From the NCBI GenBank assembly GCA_023565505.1, contig JAIMBI010000012.1, positions 1 to 64,000 on the forward strand: a stretch of 64,000 bases of DNA, written 5' to 3'. The notes below the pieces were generated by a model. The model saw only the letters and a program-made list of their open reading frames with translations, was not told where the DNA came from and made no database searches. Positions 52,554 through 61,346 of this stretch are shown here, in pieces. The position numbers were made by a program, and so were the translations under genes. Source of the stretch: Actinomycetes bacterium. Lineage in GTDB: Bacteria > Bacillota > Sulfobacillia > Sulfobacillales > JAIMBI01. Within the stretch, counting starts at the first letter, position 1. Each line of letters begins with the position of its first letter.

Positions 52554-53171
52554 TCAGGACGCCGGTCGCGGCATCGTTCGCAACTGATCCAGGAGCGTGC
52601 GCAGCCACATCACTTCCTGCCCGAGCCGCTGCACCAGGCTCCGCTGCTCGAGCAGCTCCTGCTGGTCCGCCAACGACAGCGGCAGGCGCTGGGCCACGGA
52701 GTAGGACAGCGTCTCGGGGTCCCCGGGGATGGGCCAGCGTTCCGCCGGCTCCACGGTGCTGAAGTATTCCGAGGCCAGCGCGTAGGCCTCGTCGACCAGC
52801 CGCGGGCCGGGACGGTCGTCGTTGTCCGGCGCGAAGCGGGCCTGGCCGATCAGCACGCGGGCGCCCTGGCGGTAGGAGAGCAACTGAAACCGTCCGATGC
52901 CGACCACCGTGATCCGCAGGTGGCCGTCGTCGTCGGTGCGGCTCTGCAGGATGCGGGCCGTGGTGCCGACGCTGTGGGGTTCGGTCGGGGCCGCCGGCGC
53001 CTCCGTCCCCTTGGCCAGCACGATCCCGAGCGGCGTGTCGTGCTCCATGCAGTCGGCGACGAGGCGGCGGTACCGGTCGTCGGCGACCGTTACATCCAGG
53101 CGCATGCCGGGGTAGAGCACGGCCTGCACCGGGATCAGCGGCAACGTGATGGTGTCACGGCTCACCGGCAT
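52554..53171 (-). CDS. Stand-alone Lon N-terminal (LonN/PUA-like) domain protein
   Basis: 205 residues, minus strand. LPLIPVQAVLYPGMRLDVTV at the N-terminus, then GIVLAKG and VGTTARILQ are the Lon substrate-recognition domain pattern. No AAA or protease part follows; the C-terminus is a coiled coil (SLADQQELLEQRSLVQRLGQ). Such proteins may act as substrate adaptors. The promoter covers the upstream in-frame ATG at 53213, so ATG 53171 with gaggtgg is preferred. Confidence 0.88.
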   Translation of the reverse strand: MPVSRDTITLPLIPVQAVLYPGMRLDVTVADDRYRRLVADCMEHDTPLGIVLAKGTEAPAAPTEPHSVGTTARILQSRTDDDGHLRITVVGIGRFQLLSYRQGARVLIGQARFAPDNDDRPGPRLVDEAYALASEYFSTVEPAERWPIPGDPETLSYSVAQRLPLSLADQQELLEQRSLVQRLGQEVMWLRTLLDQLRTMPRPAS

Positions 53172-53211
53172 GCTGTCCACCTCGCCGAAAAGTGATGAGC
53201 TTGCTAGCTTC

Positions 53212-53242
53212 ATTCTACGGGAAGGCCGGGATCCCTGCCAAT
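53212..53242 (-). promoter_or_regulatory. Sigma-70-type promoter of the LonN gene
   Basis: On the minus strand TTGGCA (53242-53237, 5/6), 19-nt spacer, TAGAAT (53217-53212, 5/6). The spacer is slightly long. It sets the start point near 53206, 35 nt before ATG 53171. Confidence 0.5.
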
Positions 53243-53372
53243 CGTCCGGTCGCTCCCCGGCCCCGGTGCCCGGCCGCATGGGCCGGTCGGCCCGTGCGCG
53301 GGCCGGATCGGCCCAAAACTGTTGCATTCCGGGGATCGGAGCCTCAGGATGGACGGTGAAGGAGTGGAGCGC

Positions 53373-54545
53373 GTGCGAGTTTCCGGATTGACGGAGGAAC
53401 AAGAGCTGTTTCGCGCCAGCGTGCGCCGGTTCGCGGAGGAACGCGTGGCGCCGCGGGCGGCGGAGATCGACCGGACGGGGGAGTTCCCCTGGGACATCGT
53501 GCACCTGCTCGCCGAGCAGGGGCTGCTGGGCCTGGGGCTGCCCGAGGCGTGCGGCGGCGGCGGCGCCGATCTTTTGACCACGGCTTTGGCCATCGAGGAG
53601 GTGTCGCGGGTCTGTGCCACCTCCGGCGTCCTCGTCGCCGTGCAGCATCTCGGGTCGCTGCCGATCATGATCGCCGGGACGCCCGAGCAGCAGGAGCGCT
53701 TCCTGAGCCCCGTGGCGCGGGGCGAGTGGCTCGCGGCCTTCGCCCTGACCGAACCGGAGGCCGGCTCGGACGCCGCGGCCGGCACCACCCGGGCCGACCC
53801 CGTCGAGGGCGGTTGGTTGCTGCGGGGCACCAAGGTCTTCATCACCAACGGGGGCGTGGCCCGGGTGCTGGTGGTCTTCGCCAAGACGCCGACGCCGGAC
53901 GGCGGCCGGGCGATGTCGGCCTTCATCGTCGACGGGGAGGCCCCCGGCCTCAAGGTCGGCCGCATCGAGGAAAAGTTGGGCATCCGCGGGTCCCAGACGG
54001 CCCAGCTGCTGTTCGAAGACGTCTTCGTGCCGAGGGACCAACTCCTGGGACAGCCGGGCGAGGGATTCAAGATCGCCATGCGCACGCTCGACCGGAGTCG
54101 GCTGGGCATCGCCGCGCAGGCCCTCGGCATCGCCCAGGGGGCGTTCGACGCGGCCTTGGCCCACGTGCGCCAGCGGCGCCAGTTCGGCCGGGCCATCGCC
54201 GACTTCCAGGGTATCCAATGGATGCTGGCCGACATGGCCACGCAGATCGAGGCGGGGCGGCAACTTCTCTACCGGGCCTGCCAGGTGGTCGAGGCCGCCG
54301 GGTTCGGTCCGACGGCGTCGCCGGAGGTCACCCGGTTCTCCGCGATGGCCAAACTGTTCTGCTCCGACACGGCCATGCGGGTGACGACGGATGCGGTCCA
54401 ACTGTTCGGCGGCTACGGCTACATCCGTGACTACCCGGTGGAGCGCATGATGCGGGACGCCAAGATCACCCAGATCTACGAGGGGACCAACCAGGTCCAG
54501 CGCATGGTCATCTTCCGCAACCTCCCGGGCCAGCGGGAAGGCTAG
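53373..54545 (+). CDS. Acyl-CoA dehydrogenase 4 (short/branched-chain type)
   Basis: 390 residues. Classical homotetrameric type: ALTEPEAGSDAAAG (flavin, about 125-138), GTKVFITNGG, RRQFGRAIADFQGIQWMLADM, and catalytic Glu in IYEGTNQVQRM (about 367). Unlike the three island copies it has all features of butyryl/isovaleryl-CoA dehydrogenases. GTG 53373 has aaggag 8 nt upstream; ATG 53349 is in frame. It diverges from the LonN gene. Confidence 0.94.
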   Translation: MRVSGLTEEQELFRASVRRFAEERVAPRAAEIDRTGEFPWDIVHLLAEQGLLGLGLPEACGGGGADLLTTALAIEEVSRVCATSGVLVAVQHLGSLPIMIAGTPEQQERFLSPVARGEWLAAFALTEPEAGSDAAAGTTRADPVEGGWLLRGTKVFITNGGVARVLVVFAKTPTPDGGRAMSAFIVDGEAPGLKVGRIEEKLGIRGSQTAQLLFEDVFVPRDQLLGQPGEGFKIAMRTLDRSRLGIAAQALGIAQGAFDAALAHVRQRRQFGRAIADFQGIQWMLADMATQIEAGRQLLYRACQVVEAAGFGPTASPEVTRFSAMAKLFCSDTAMRVTTDAVQLFGGYGYIRDYPVERMMRDAKITQIYEGTNQVQRMVIFRNLPGQREG

Positions 54546-54648
54546 AACCGGCACGGGGCGCGGAGCGACGGATTCGGGCCGCCGCGCCCCGCCCGGCGTC
54601 GCCGCCGGACGCACCCCGGGTCGGTGGGACGAAGGAGGTCTAGCGTTC

Positions 54649-55485
54649 ATGGTGTCCGAGCCTCCCGGGAACACGGATATCGGGGCGGTGCTCCGTGCCC
54701 GGCGCGAGGCGCTGGGCCTCAGCCTGGAGGACGTCCAGGCGGCCACCCACATCCGGACCGGATATCTCGAGGCCCTGGAGCAGAACCGGTGGGATCACCT
54801 GCCGGCCGAGGTCTATGCCCTCGGCTTCCTGCGCACCTACGCCCGGCACCTCGGGTTGGACGCCGAGGACCTGGTACGCGCTTGGCGGGCCGCGCGTCAG
54901 GCGGCCGCCCCGGCTCCGGCGGCAGAGCCGCCCCGAGCGCCCGAGCCGCCTGCCGCCGTCCGCGTTCCGCGGCGCTCGCGCCCGGCCGCCGCCCGCACCG
55001 GGGCGCCGCGACCCTGGGCGTGGGGCGCCGTGGTCGTCGTCCTTTTGGCAGTCCTGGTGGGCGTCGTCGCGGCGCTGCGAGGGCACCGGGCCCCCACGCC
55101 GCCTCGCGTGGCGAGCGGCACGCCGTCCGCCCCCCGCCCGGCCGCCCCGCGCCCCGCCTCGGCCCCGCCGCGGTCCTCGGGGCCGGTGGTCCGGCGGGTG
55201 GACGACACCCCCCAGCTTCTGGCCTACCAGGTGACGCCGGGACCGGTCCGCCTGACCCTCACCTTCTCGGCCCCCTGCTGGGTCGAGGTTTGGGTGGACG
55301 GGGTGACCGACAATCCGGCCGGCCACACGTACGGTCCCGGCGACTCGCTGAACTTGACCGGCCGGTCCCTGCGCCTGCTGCTCGGCAACCCGGGCGGCGC
55401 CGCCGCGGTGTTGAACGGCCGCACGCTGGGCGTGCTCGGCAGTCCTGGTCAACCCCGCTACCTGAACCTCGTCGCCGGCGGCTGA
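54649..55485 (+). CDS. rodZ: RodZ-like HTH membrane protein
   Basis: 278 residues. N-terminal HTH_25 domain (GAVLRARREALGLSLEDVQA, then FLRTYARHLGLD, residues 12-73), an Ala/Pro-rich linker, one transmembrane helix (about 124-143) and a C-terminal extracytoplasmic DUF4115 beta domain (LLAYQVTPGPVRLTLTFSAP onward). It links MreB to the elongation machinery in rods. ATG after gaaggaggtc. It is followed by a penicillin-binding protein gene. Confidence 0.88.
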   Translation: MVSEPPGNTDIGAVLRARREALGLSLEDVQAATHIRTGYLEALEQNRWDHLPAEVYALGFLRTYARHLGLDAEDLVRAWRAARQAAAPAPAAEPPRAPEPPAAVRVPRRSRPAAARTGAPRPWAWGAVVVVLLAVLVGVVAALRGHRAPTPPRVASGTPSAPRPAAPRPASAPPRSSGPVVRRVDDTPQLLAYQVTPGPVRLTLTFSAPCWVEVWVDGVTDNPAGHTYGPGDSLNLTGRSLRLLLGNPGGAAAVLNGRTLGVLGSPGQPRYLNLVAGG

Positions 55486-55532
55486 CGCATAGAGCCGCCG
55501 CTCCGGCCCAGACTACGGCCGGAGGGAGCAGT

Positions 55533-56672
55533 ATGGGGACGGGACCGGGCGTATGGATGGCCGGGGTGATGCTGGCGGCCGCGGTGAGCGGGACGCCGAC
55601 GCCCGGCGCGGCGCCGCCCCCGTCCTGCGGGTGCCGGGCCGCCGTGCTGATGGACGCCGACACGGGGCAGGTCCTGTACGCGTATCATGCGTACCGCCAG
55701 ATGGATCCCGCCTCCCTGACCAAGATGATGACGGCTTACGTCGCCATCCGGGCCGGCCGGCTGGACCGCAGGGTGACCATCAGCCCCCGGGCGGCCGCCA
55801 CCGGGGGATCGCGGATGCACTTGGCCGCGGGCCAGGTGTACACCGAGCTGGACCTGCTCCGGGGTCTCCTGCTCCGCTCCGGCAACGACGCCGCCGTCGC
55901 GCTGGCCGAGGCGGTCGCCGGGTCGGTGCCCGCCTTCGTGGCCCGCATGAACCATGACGCCCGGGCCCTCGGTGCCTACAACACCCACTTCGAGAATCCG
56001 CACGGCCTCACGGCCCCGGGACACTACAGCTCGGCCTACGACCTGGCCCGGATCGCGCGGGCGGCGCTGGCCTTGCCCCTGTTCCAACACCTCGTGAGCT
56101 CACCTGCGGATTTCGTCCGGGAGCTGACGCGCGGGCGCCGACGGGACCTTTACAATACCAACCAACTCCTCGAGACCTTCCCGCCGGCGGACGGCATCAA
56201 GACGGGGACGACCAGCGCGGCCGGCAAGTGCTTGGCGGCCTCGGCCACCGTCTCCGGGACCCAACTGATCACCGTGGTGCTCGACGCGCGTGACCGCTTC
56301 GGGGCGGCCCGGGCGCTTCTCGACTGGGGCTTCCGCTACTTCCGGCCGACCGTGGCGGCTCGGGCGGGACAACCCCTGGCCACGGTTCGGGTCCGGCGCG
56401 GGACGGTCCCGGCGGTGGTCCTCGAGGTCCCCCGCACGGTCCGCGTGCTGGTCCCGGAGGGGGTCGTCCCGAAAGTCTTCGTCGGGGCGCCGGATGCGGT
56501 CGCGGCACCGGTGCGGGCCGGCCAGTCCCTCGGCACGGCCTATGTGTGGGCCGACGACCGCATCGTGCTCGCCGTGCCGCTTCAGGCCGCGGCTGCGGTC
56601 CCCCGAAGGCCGGTGCCGCTGCCGCCCCTGTTCGAGCGCCTGTGGCGCAGCCTCTTCCGCTATCCGCGGTAG
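55533..56672 (+). CDS. D-alanyl-D-alanine carboxypeptidase (DacF/PBP5-like)
   Basis: 379 residues with an N-terminal signal-like segment. The three penicillin-binding motifs are SLTK (about residue 54), SGN (about 115) and KTG (about 225). The C-terminal beta-rich domain after residue 265 lacks an obvious amphipathic anchor helix. It trims pentapeptide in peptidoglycan; DacF in Bacillus is sporulation-specific, and the neighbouring PdaB-like gene favours that reading. Its last 13 bp overlap the convergent deacetylase gene. Confidence 0.93.
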   Translation: MGTGPGVWMAGVMLAAAVSGTPTPGAAPPPSCGCRAAVLMDADTGQVLYAYHAYRQMDPASLTKMMTAYVAIRAGRLDRRVTISPRAAATGGSRMHLAAGQVYTELDLLRGLLLRSGNDAAVALAEAVAGSVPAFVARMNHDARALGAYNTHFENPHGLTAPGHYSSAYDLARIARAALALPLFQHLVSSPADFVRELTRGRRRDLYNTNQLLETFPPADGIKTGTTSAAGKCLAASATVSGTQLITVVLDARDRFGAARALLDWGFRYFRPTVAARAGQPLATVRVRRGTVPAVVLEVPRTVRVLVPEGVVPKVFVGAPDAVAAPVRAGQSLGTAYVWADDRIVLAVPLQAAAAVPRRPVPLPPLFERLWRSLFRYPR

Positions 56673-57415
56673 TCGGGCTCACCCAGCCGCAACAGATCCT
56701 CCAGCGTCACGAGACGGAACCCCTTGCCCCGGAGATCCCGGACGATGACGGGCAGCGCCGCGTCGGTCTGTTTGCAGGTGTCCGACGCATGGAGGAGGAC
56801 GATGTCTCCCGGATAAGCCCGCTCCACCACCCGGCGGACGATGGTGTCGACCCCCGGATTCATCCAGTCCCAGGAATCCGTGCCCCAGGTGACTGTGGTG
56901 TACCCGAGCGAACGGGCGGCGGCCAGACTGGTCCGGTTGAAGTCGCCGTTAGGGGGCCGGATGAAGCGGACCGGGCGCCCCGTGAGCTCGCGGAGCACCG
57001 CGTCGGCCCGGCGGATGTTGGCGACCACGCCGTCGTATCCGAGCCCGGAGAAGTTGACGTGGGCCCATCCGTGGCTTTCCACCTCGAAGCCGTCCCGGAC
57101 GAGGGTGCGCACGTAGTCCGGGTGTTGGGCGGCCCACGGCCCCGACAGGAAGAACGTGGCCGGGACATGCTCCCGGACGAGGATGGTCAGGACCTTCTGC
57201 GGCATCACCGTTCCCCACGAGATGTCGAACGTCAGAGCCAGCGCCCGCTGGTCGGTCTTGACGTCGCGCAGGCTGTAACGGTCCATGGCCGCGACGGCGG
57301 CGACGGTGGGCGCCACCGCGCGCGCGGCGACGCCGAGGGCGCCCACGGCCAGAGCGCCCCACAGGGCCACGGCCGCGCGCCGGAGCACGCGGCGGGACGG
57401 GGCCCACACGCGCAT
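56660..57415 (-). CDS. PdaB-like polysaccharide deacetylase
   Basis: 251 residues, minus strand. N-terminal membrane anchor (about 16-40), then a complete NodB domain: LTFDISWG (catalytic Asp), SHGWAHVNF (metal His pair), RPPNGDFN and WGTDSWDW, with LLHASDT near the end. This is the PdaB pattern (sporulation-specific, spore peptidoglycan). It contrasts with the Asp-less homologue at 8195. ATG 57415 lies 6 nt after gggagggg. Confidence 0.92.
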   Translation of the reverse strand: MRVWAPSRRVLRRAAVALWGALAVGALGVAARAVAPTVAAVAAMDRYSLRDVKTDQRALALTFDISWGTVMPQKVLTILVREHVPATFFLSGPWAAQHPDYVRTLVRDGFEVESHGWAHVNFSGLGYDGVVANIRRADAVLRELTGRPVRFIRPPNGDFNRTSLAAARSLGYTTVTWGTDSWDWMNPGVDTIVRRVVERAYPGDIVLLHASDTCKQTDAALPVIVRDLRGKGFRLVTLEDLLRLGEPDYRG

Positions 57416-57537
57416 CAACATCCCCTCCCGCATCCTCAACCGCGCCTCTGGCTACGGTCTACGCCGGGCCCCGGCGCGACAGACCGGCAGGACACGCCGG
57501 GTGATGCGGGCAGGAAACGGGACGACCTGCGGCGAAT

Positions 57538-57566
57538 GTTAACCCAAATGCTTACATCTGGTTAAC
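57538..57566 (+). promoter_or_regulatory. BirA (biotin) operator
   Basis: Perfect inverted repeat GTTAACC (57538-57544), 15-nt spacer, GGTTAAC (57560-57566). This is the Bacillota/archaeal BirA box. It sits 30 bp before the birA start, so birA and the downstream bioY should be repressed by biotinyl-5'-AMP-BirA. Confidence 0.9.
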
Positions 57567-57596
57567 GGATACGGGTCCGTGCCGGGGGGTGGCACC

Positions 57597-58589
57597 GTGG
57601 GGACCGAGGACCGGCGCCGCTGGCTGGCCCGCCGCTTAGCGGCGGCCGACGGGTTCGTGTCGGGCGCCGTCTTGGCGGAGGAGCTGGGCGTCAGTCGGGT
57701 GGCGGTCTGGAAGCAGGTCCGGCGGCTCAGGGCGGAGGGCTACGCCGTCGACACGTCCGACGACGGCTACCGGCTCCGGATTCGCCCGGACGGCCTCCTC
57801 CCCGAGGAAGTCCGTTTCGGGCTGGACACCCGGGCGTTCGGGCAAAGCGTCGAGGGGCACCGGATCACGGCCTCGACCAACAGCGTGGCGCGCGCGGCCG
57901 CCGAGGACGGCGCCCCGCACGGGCATCTGGTGCTGGCGGAAGAGCAGACGCAGGGCCGGGGGCGGCGCGGCCGCACCTGGGTGTCCCCGCCGGGCGGCCT
58001 ATGGTTTTCCCTCGTGCTGCGCGAGGGCTTGGCCGTCGCGGAGCTGCCGCTGCTGAGCGGAGCGGTCGGCGTGGCCGTCGCCGACGCGCTGGCGCGCCTG
58101 GGGGTGGCGGCGCGAATCCGGTGGCCCAACGACATCCTGGTGGGGGAGCGGAAGTGCGGGGGCATCCTGCTCGAATTGGCCGGGGAGGCCGAGGCTCTCA
58201 CCTATGCCGTCGTGGGCATCGGTCTCGACGTCAACGTGCGGCCGGCGGACGCCGAGCCGGCTCTGGCGGGGTCCACCACCAGCCTGGCCGAGGCGGTGGG
58301 ACGGCCGGTGGACCGGCGGCGGCTCTTGCAGGAGCTCTTGGTTCAGCTCGAGCGGTGGTGCGGCGCCGTGCGCACCGCGCCGGGCGCCGTTCTGGCTGCC
58401 TGGCGGGCGCGCGACGCCCTGGCCGGCCGGTGGGTCCGGGTGGTCCAGGGCGACACCGCCGTTGAGGGCGAGGCGTTGGGCATCGGCGACGAGGGGGGGC
58501 TCCGGCTGAAGCTGCCGGACGGCCGGGTGGTCTCCCGGTGGAGCGGCGACGTCGTCCTGGTGGAGACCGCCAGGCCTCCGTCGGCGTAG
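57597..58589 (+). CDS. birA: BirA: biotin-protein ligase and biotin operon repressor
   Basis: About 330 residues. N-terminal winged helix (SGAVLAEELGVSRVAVWKQV, about 19-38). The ligase domain has ASTNSVA, EEQTQGRGRRGRTW (about 114-127, adenylate loop), RWPNDILVGERKCGGIL and GIGLDVNV, followed by a C-terminal SH3-like domain. The presence of the wHTH makes it a repressor-type BirA, in agreement with the operator immediately upstream. GTG 57597 is preceded by gggggg at 7 nt; GTG 57579 is an alternative. Confidence 0.95.
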   Translation: MGTEDRRRWLARRLAAADGFVSGAVLAEELGVSRVAVWKQVRRLRAEGYAVDTSDDGYRLRIRPDGLLPEEVRFGLDTRAFGQSVEGHRITASTNSVARAAAEDGAPHGHLVLAEEQTQGRGRRGRTWVSPPGGLWFSLVLREGLAVAELPLLSGAVGVAVADALARLGVAARIRWPNDILVGERKCGGILLELAGEAEALTYAVVGIGLDVNVRPADAEPALAGSTTSLAEAVGRPVDRRRLLQELLVQLERWCGAVRTAPGAVLAAWRARDALAGRWVRVVQGDTAVEGEALGIGDEGGLRLKLPDGRVVSRWSGDVVLVETARPPSA

Positions 58590-58631
58590 CGGCCGCGGCT
58601 GTCCCGGCAACGCGGCGACACGAAGCGATAC

Positions 58632-58663
58632 GAAGCGAAGAAGCGAAGAAGCGAAGAAGCGAA
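58632..58663 (+). repeat. Four perfect 8-bp tandem repeats before bioY
   Basis: GAAGCGAA repeated four times without interruption, with a fifth imperfect copy upstream (58622-58629), directly followed by the bioY SD (ggagag, 58664-58669). It is purine-only apart from one C per unit, in a genome that is otherwise GC-rich. Confidence 0.9.
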
Positions 58664-58681
58664 GGAGAGAACGCAAGGCGC

Positions 58682-59221
58682 ATGGAGAAAGTCCGTTATC
58701 TAGTCTATGCGGGGCTGATGGCCGCCCTGACGGCGGTCGGCGCGTTGACGGCGATCACGATCCCGGCGCTGACCCCGGTACCGTTCACGTTGCAGGTGCT
58801 GGCCGTCTATCTGACCCTGGGTCTTCTGCCTCCGCGCTACGCGGCCGCCGCCCAGCTGGCGTATCTGGCGCTCGGCGCGCTGGGCCTCCCGGTCTTCGCC
58901 GGGGGCGCGCGCGGCGTGGGCATTCTCGTGGGCCCGTTCGCGGGATACCTGTGGGCCTATCCGGTGGCGGCCGGGATCGGCAGCTGGCTGGCCCACCGGC
59001 CGGTCCGCGGCAGCCTCGTCGCCGGCTTGCTGGCTGCCCTGCTGCTCATCTACGCGGGCGGTGTGGCGGGCCTGGTCGCCGTGGCCCACTTGTCCCTGGC
59101 CAAGGCCGTGTTGGCGGGCGTGGTGCCGTTCGTGGCGTGGGACGCCGTGAAGGCGGTGGTGGCGTATCCCGTCATCCGTCAAGTCCGCCGCGTGGTGACG
59201 GCCCGCGCGGCCGAGGCCTAG
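58682..59221 (+). CDS. bioY: Biotin transporter BioY
   Basis: 179 residues, about six membrane helices. S-component of a biotin ECF transporter. PFTLQVLAVYLTLGLLPPRY, GLPVFAGGARGVGILVGPFAGYL and the KAVLAGVVPFVAWDAVKAVVA segment are diagnostic. ATG 58682. It lies behind birA and probably shares its BirA-controlled transcript. No BirA box is seen in the 92-bp gap. Confidence 0.94.
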   Translation: MEKVRYLVYAGLMAALTAVGALTAITIPALTPVPFTLQVLAVYLTLGLLPPRYAAAAQLAYLALGALGLPVFAGGARGVGILVGPFAGYLWAYPVAAGIGSWLAHRPVRGSLVAGLLAALLLIYAGGVAGLVAVAHLSLAKAVLAGVVPFVAWDAVKAVVAYPVIRQVRRVVTARAAEA

Positions 59222-59478
59222 GACCGCCGGGAGGCGCAGGCGCCGCCGGCGGCCCGCGGCCCCGGCCCCACCGGCCCGATCCCCGCCCGCGCGGCGGGGA
59301 CCGGGCCGGTAGGCCGTGTCGCGCCGGGCGACACCCGACGCCGCCGGGCGCGGGCGGAGATCCGGGATCCGCCCGGCGTGCGGGTCGCGGGAAGGAAAAG
59401 TCCTCCGGCCGACGAATTCCTGAAGACAGTCCAAAAGTGTCGGGGCGGCACCCCGTCGGCGTCGAAAGGAGGCGCGCC

Positions 59479-60714
59479 GTGGCCGCCACCCCCGCGTCCG
59501 TTTACGGCCTGAGGGACTTTCGACGCCTGTGGTTCGCCGAAGTGGTGTCCAAGGCCGGCTCCAATCTCACGGAGGTCGCCCTGGCCGTCCTGGCCTTCCG
59601 TCTGGCCGGGGACAAGACGCTCGCCTATGCCGGCGTCCTCTTCGTCGACCTCCTGCCGGCCGCGCTCCTGGGCTGGGCCGGGGGCCTGCTGGCCGACCGG
59701 CTCGACCGTCGCCGCCTGCTCGTGGCGGTCAACCTCGTGCGAGGCGTCCTGGTCGCCTCCATCCCGTTGGTCGGGACACTCTGGTGGGCCTACGTTGCGG
59801 TGTTCCTGAGCCAGGTCGGGGCGGTCGCGTACCGGCCCACCCTGAAGGCCTTGATCCCGGAGGCGGTCGGCCCGGAGCGGATCCTCGCGGCCAATGCGGC
59901 GCTCGAGGTCGGCACCAGCGCGGTCGACATCCCCGCCTACCTGCTGGGAGCCGCCTTGCTCCTGAATATTGGGCTGATGCCCACCTTCCTCGGGGACGGC
60001 GCCAGCTTCGCGGCGGCGGCGGCCGCCGTGGCCGGTCTGAGCGGGGGCCTCGGCCGAGCGCCGGCGCCGGCCGAGACCGGGGATACGCCCCGGGGCATGT
60101 GGGAGGACGTGAGGGCCGGCATCGCGTATCACGGCGAGCACCGGGTCCTGCTCCGGCTACTGCTCCTGTTCATGCTGGGGGCCTTCGGCCTGGTCGGGGT
60201 CAACGTGTTGTCGGCCGCGTTCGTGCACGACGTCCTGCGCGGCCCGGAAGGGCTCCTGGGCTGGCTGCTCGCCGCCCTCGCGGCCGGTCGATGGGTGGCG
60301 GGATGGGCGATGGGCCGCTTGGCGCCGCCGCCGCGTGCCTATCCGCTGTGGGTTTGGCGCGGGTTCGCCTCGGCCGGGGTGTGGCTGCTCCTCCTGGCCA
60401 CGGCCCCGGCCTTCCCCTTGGCGGTGCTGTTGTTCATGGGGTTGGGTCTGGCGAACGGCCTCCTGGTGGTCCCGCTCAACGCGTGGATTCAGGGAATGGT
60501 GCCGTTGGCCATGCGCGGGCGGGTCTACGCGGCCCGAGCCACCGGGCTGGCCTGGGCCGGCGCGGCCTCCGTCGGCCTGACCGGCGTCCTGGCGACAGCC
60601 TGGGGGGTCCGCTGGACCCTCGCCATCCTTGCCGCCTTCGTGTTCCTCGTCAGCGCCTGGGCCTGGGGTTGGCTGTCGGCGGAGGTCCCGGCCGCCGGGA
60701 CGCTCGGCTCCTGA
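59479..60714 (+). CDS. MFS transporter (MFS_3/enterobactin-exporter type)
   Basis: 411 residues, 10-12 membrane helices. LADRLDRRRLLVAVNLVRG (motif A-like loop between helices 2 and 3, about 74-92), AYRPTLKALIPE and GMVPLAMRGRVYAARATG are typical of the MFS_3 group of drug or siderophore exporters. GTG 59479 has aaaggagg at 6 nt. The 257-bp region upstream shows no gene. Substrate is unknown. Confidence 0.88.
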   Translation: MAATPASVYGLRDFRRLWFAEVVSKAGSNLTEVALAVLAFRLAGDKTLAYAGVLFVDLLPAALLGWAGGLLADRLDRRRLLVAVNLVRGVLVASIPLVGTLWWAYVAVFLSQVGAVAYRPTLKALIPEAVGPERILAANAALEVGTSAVDIPAYLLGAALLLNIGLMPTFLGDGASFAAAAAAVAGLSGGLGRAPAPAETGDTPRGMWEDVRAGIAYHGEHRVLLRLLLLFMLGAFGLVGVNVLSAAFVHDVLRGPEGLLGWLLAALAAGRWVAGWAMGRLAPPPRAYPLWVWRGFASAGVWLLLLATAPAFPLAVLLFMGLGLANGLLVVPLNAWIQGMVPLAMRGRVYAARATGLAWAGAASVGLTGVLATAWGVRWTLAILAAFVFLVSAWAWGWLSAEVPAAGTLGS

Positions 60715-60773
60715 CCGTCCCGAGGCGCTGGCAGCCGCACCAGAGGTTTTCAAGGAACCGAGGAAACATTCGA

Positions 60774-60782
60774 TGTTATACT
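60774..60782 (+). promoter_or_regulatory. Extended -10 promoter of the FtsH-like pair
   Basis: TGTTATACT (TGn plus TATACT, 5/6), 37 nt before GTG 60819. No convincing -35. Confidence 0.5.
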
Positions 60783-60818
60783 TCCAGGCGCGACAGGGTT
60801 GTCCGGGGAGGTGAGGGC

Positions 60819-61346
60819 GTGCGAATCACGTTCAAACAGATCGTCACCTCGTTCCTGGCGCTGGTGGCAACGTGGGGGCTGCTCTGGCTGGGCCAGCAGA
60901 TTTACCAGCGTGACGTGGTACGCACGCCTCTCGGCCAGGCGGTCGCGCGCATCCCGGGCGTGGCCCGGGCGGTCGTCACGGGGTCCGGGTCCGACGAGGC
61001 CGTGGGAATCTGGTTGAAACCCGGGGCCGCCCTGAGCAGCGTCTACCCGGCCGTGCAGGATACGGTGACGCGGATGGCCGGACGTGCGCTGCCGGTCACG
61101 ATCCACGACGACCGCACGCCGGCCGAGGCCGCGCTCTACAACCGCCTGCGTTTCGTGGTGGCCCAGGGCGAGGCCACCGGCCAGTACGTCGCCATGGTCG
61201 ACCAAGTCGACCGCCTCGCGGCCCAGGCCGGCGACCGGGCCGAGCTGGTGCTCGGCGACAACGCCATGTACCTGACCCTCACCGACGCCCGGCAGCATCG
61301 TCTGCTGGCCGTGCTGCCGCTCAACTGGGGGGATCGCCGTGTCTGA
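60819..61346 (+). CDS. Membrane-anchored protein paired with FtsH-like protease
   Basis: 175 residues. One N-terminal transmembrane helix (about 8-27) is followed by about 145 residues with alternating beta/alpha character and no Cys, probably outside the membrane. I do not recognise a family. It overlaps the FtsH-like gene by 8 bp. Since that protease lacks the extracytoplasmic domain of FtsH, this protein may supply it. GTG 60819 has GGAGGTGAGGGC, an SD context nearly identical to rnj. Confidence 0.7.
   Translation: MRITFKQIVTSFLALVATWGLLWLGQQIYQRDVVRTPLGQAVARIPGVARAVVTGSGSDEAVGIWLKPGAALSSVYPAVQDTVTRMAGRALPVTIHDDRTPAEAALYNRLRFVVAQGEATGQYVAMVDQVDRLAAQAGDRAELVLGDNAMYLTLTDARQHRLLAVLPLNWGDRRV

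Noticed and set aside
58632..58663. CRISPR-like array
   Set aside because: Units are 8 bp and directly adjacent with no spacers; this is a simple tandem repeat.
59222..59478. Extra gene between bioY and the MFS transporter
   Set aside because: The frame that runs through is just the upstream extension of the MFS frame; a GTG with a strong SD at 59479 starts the real protein.
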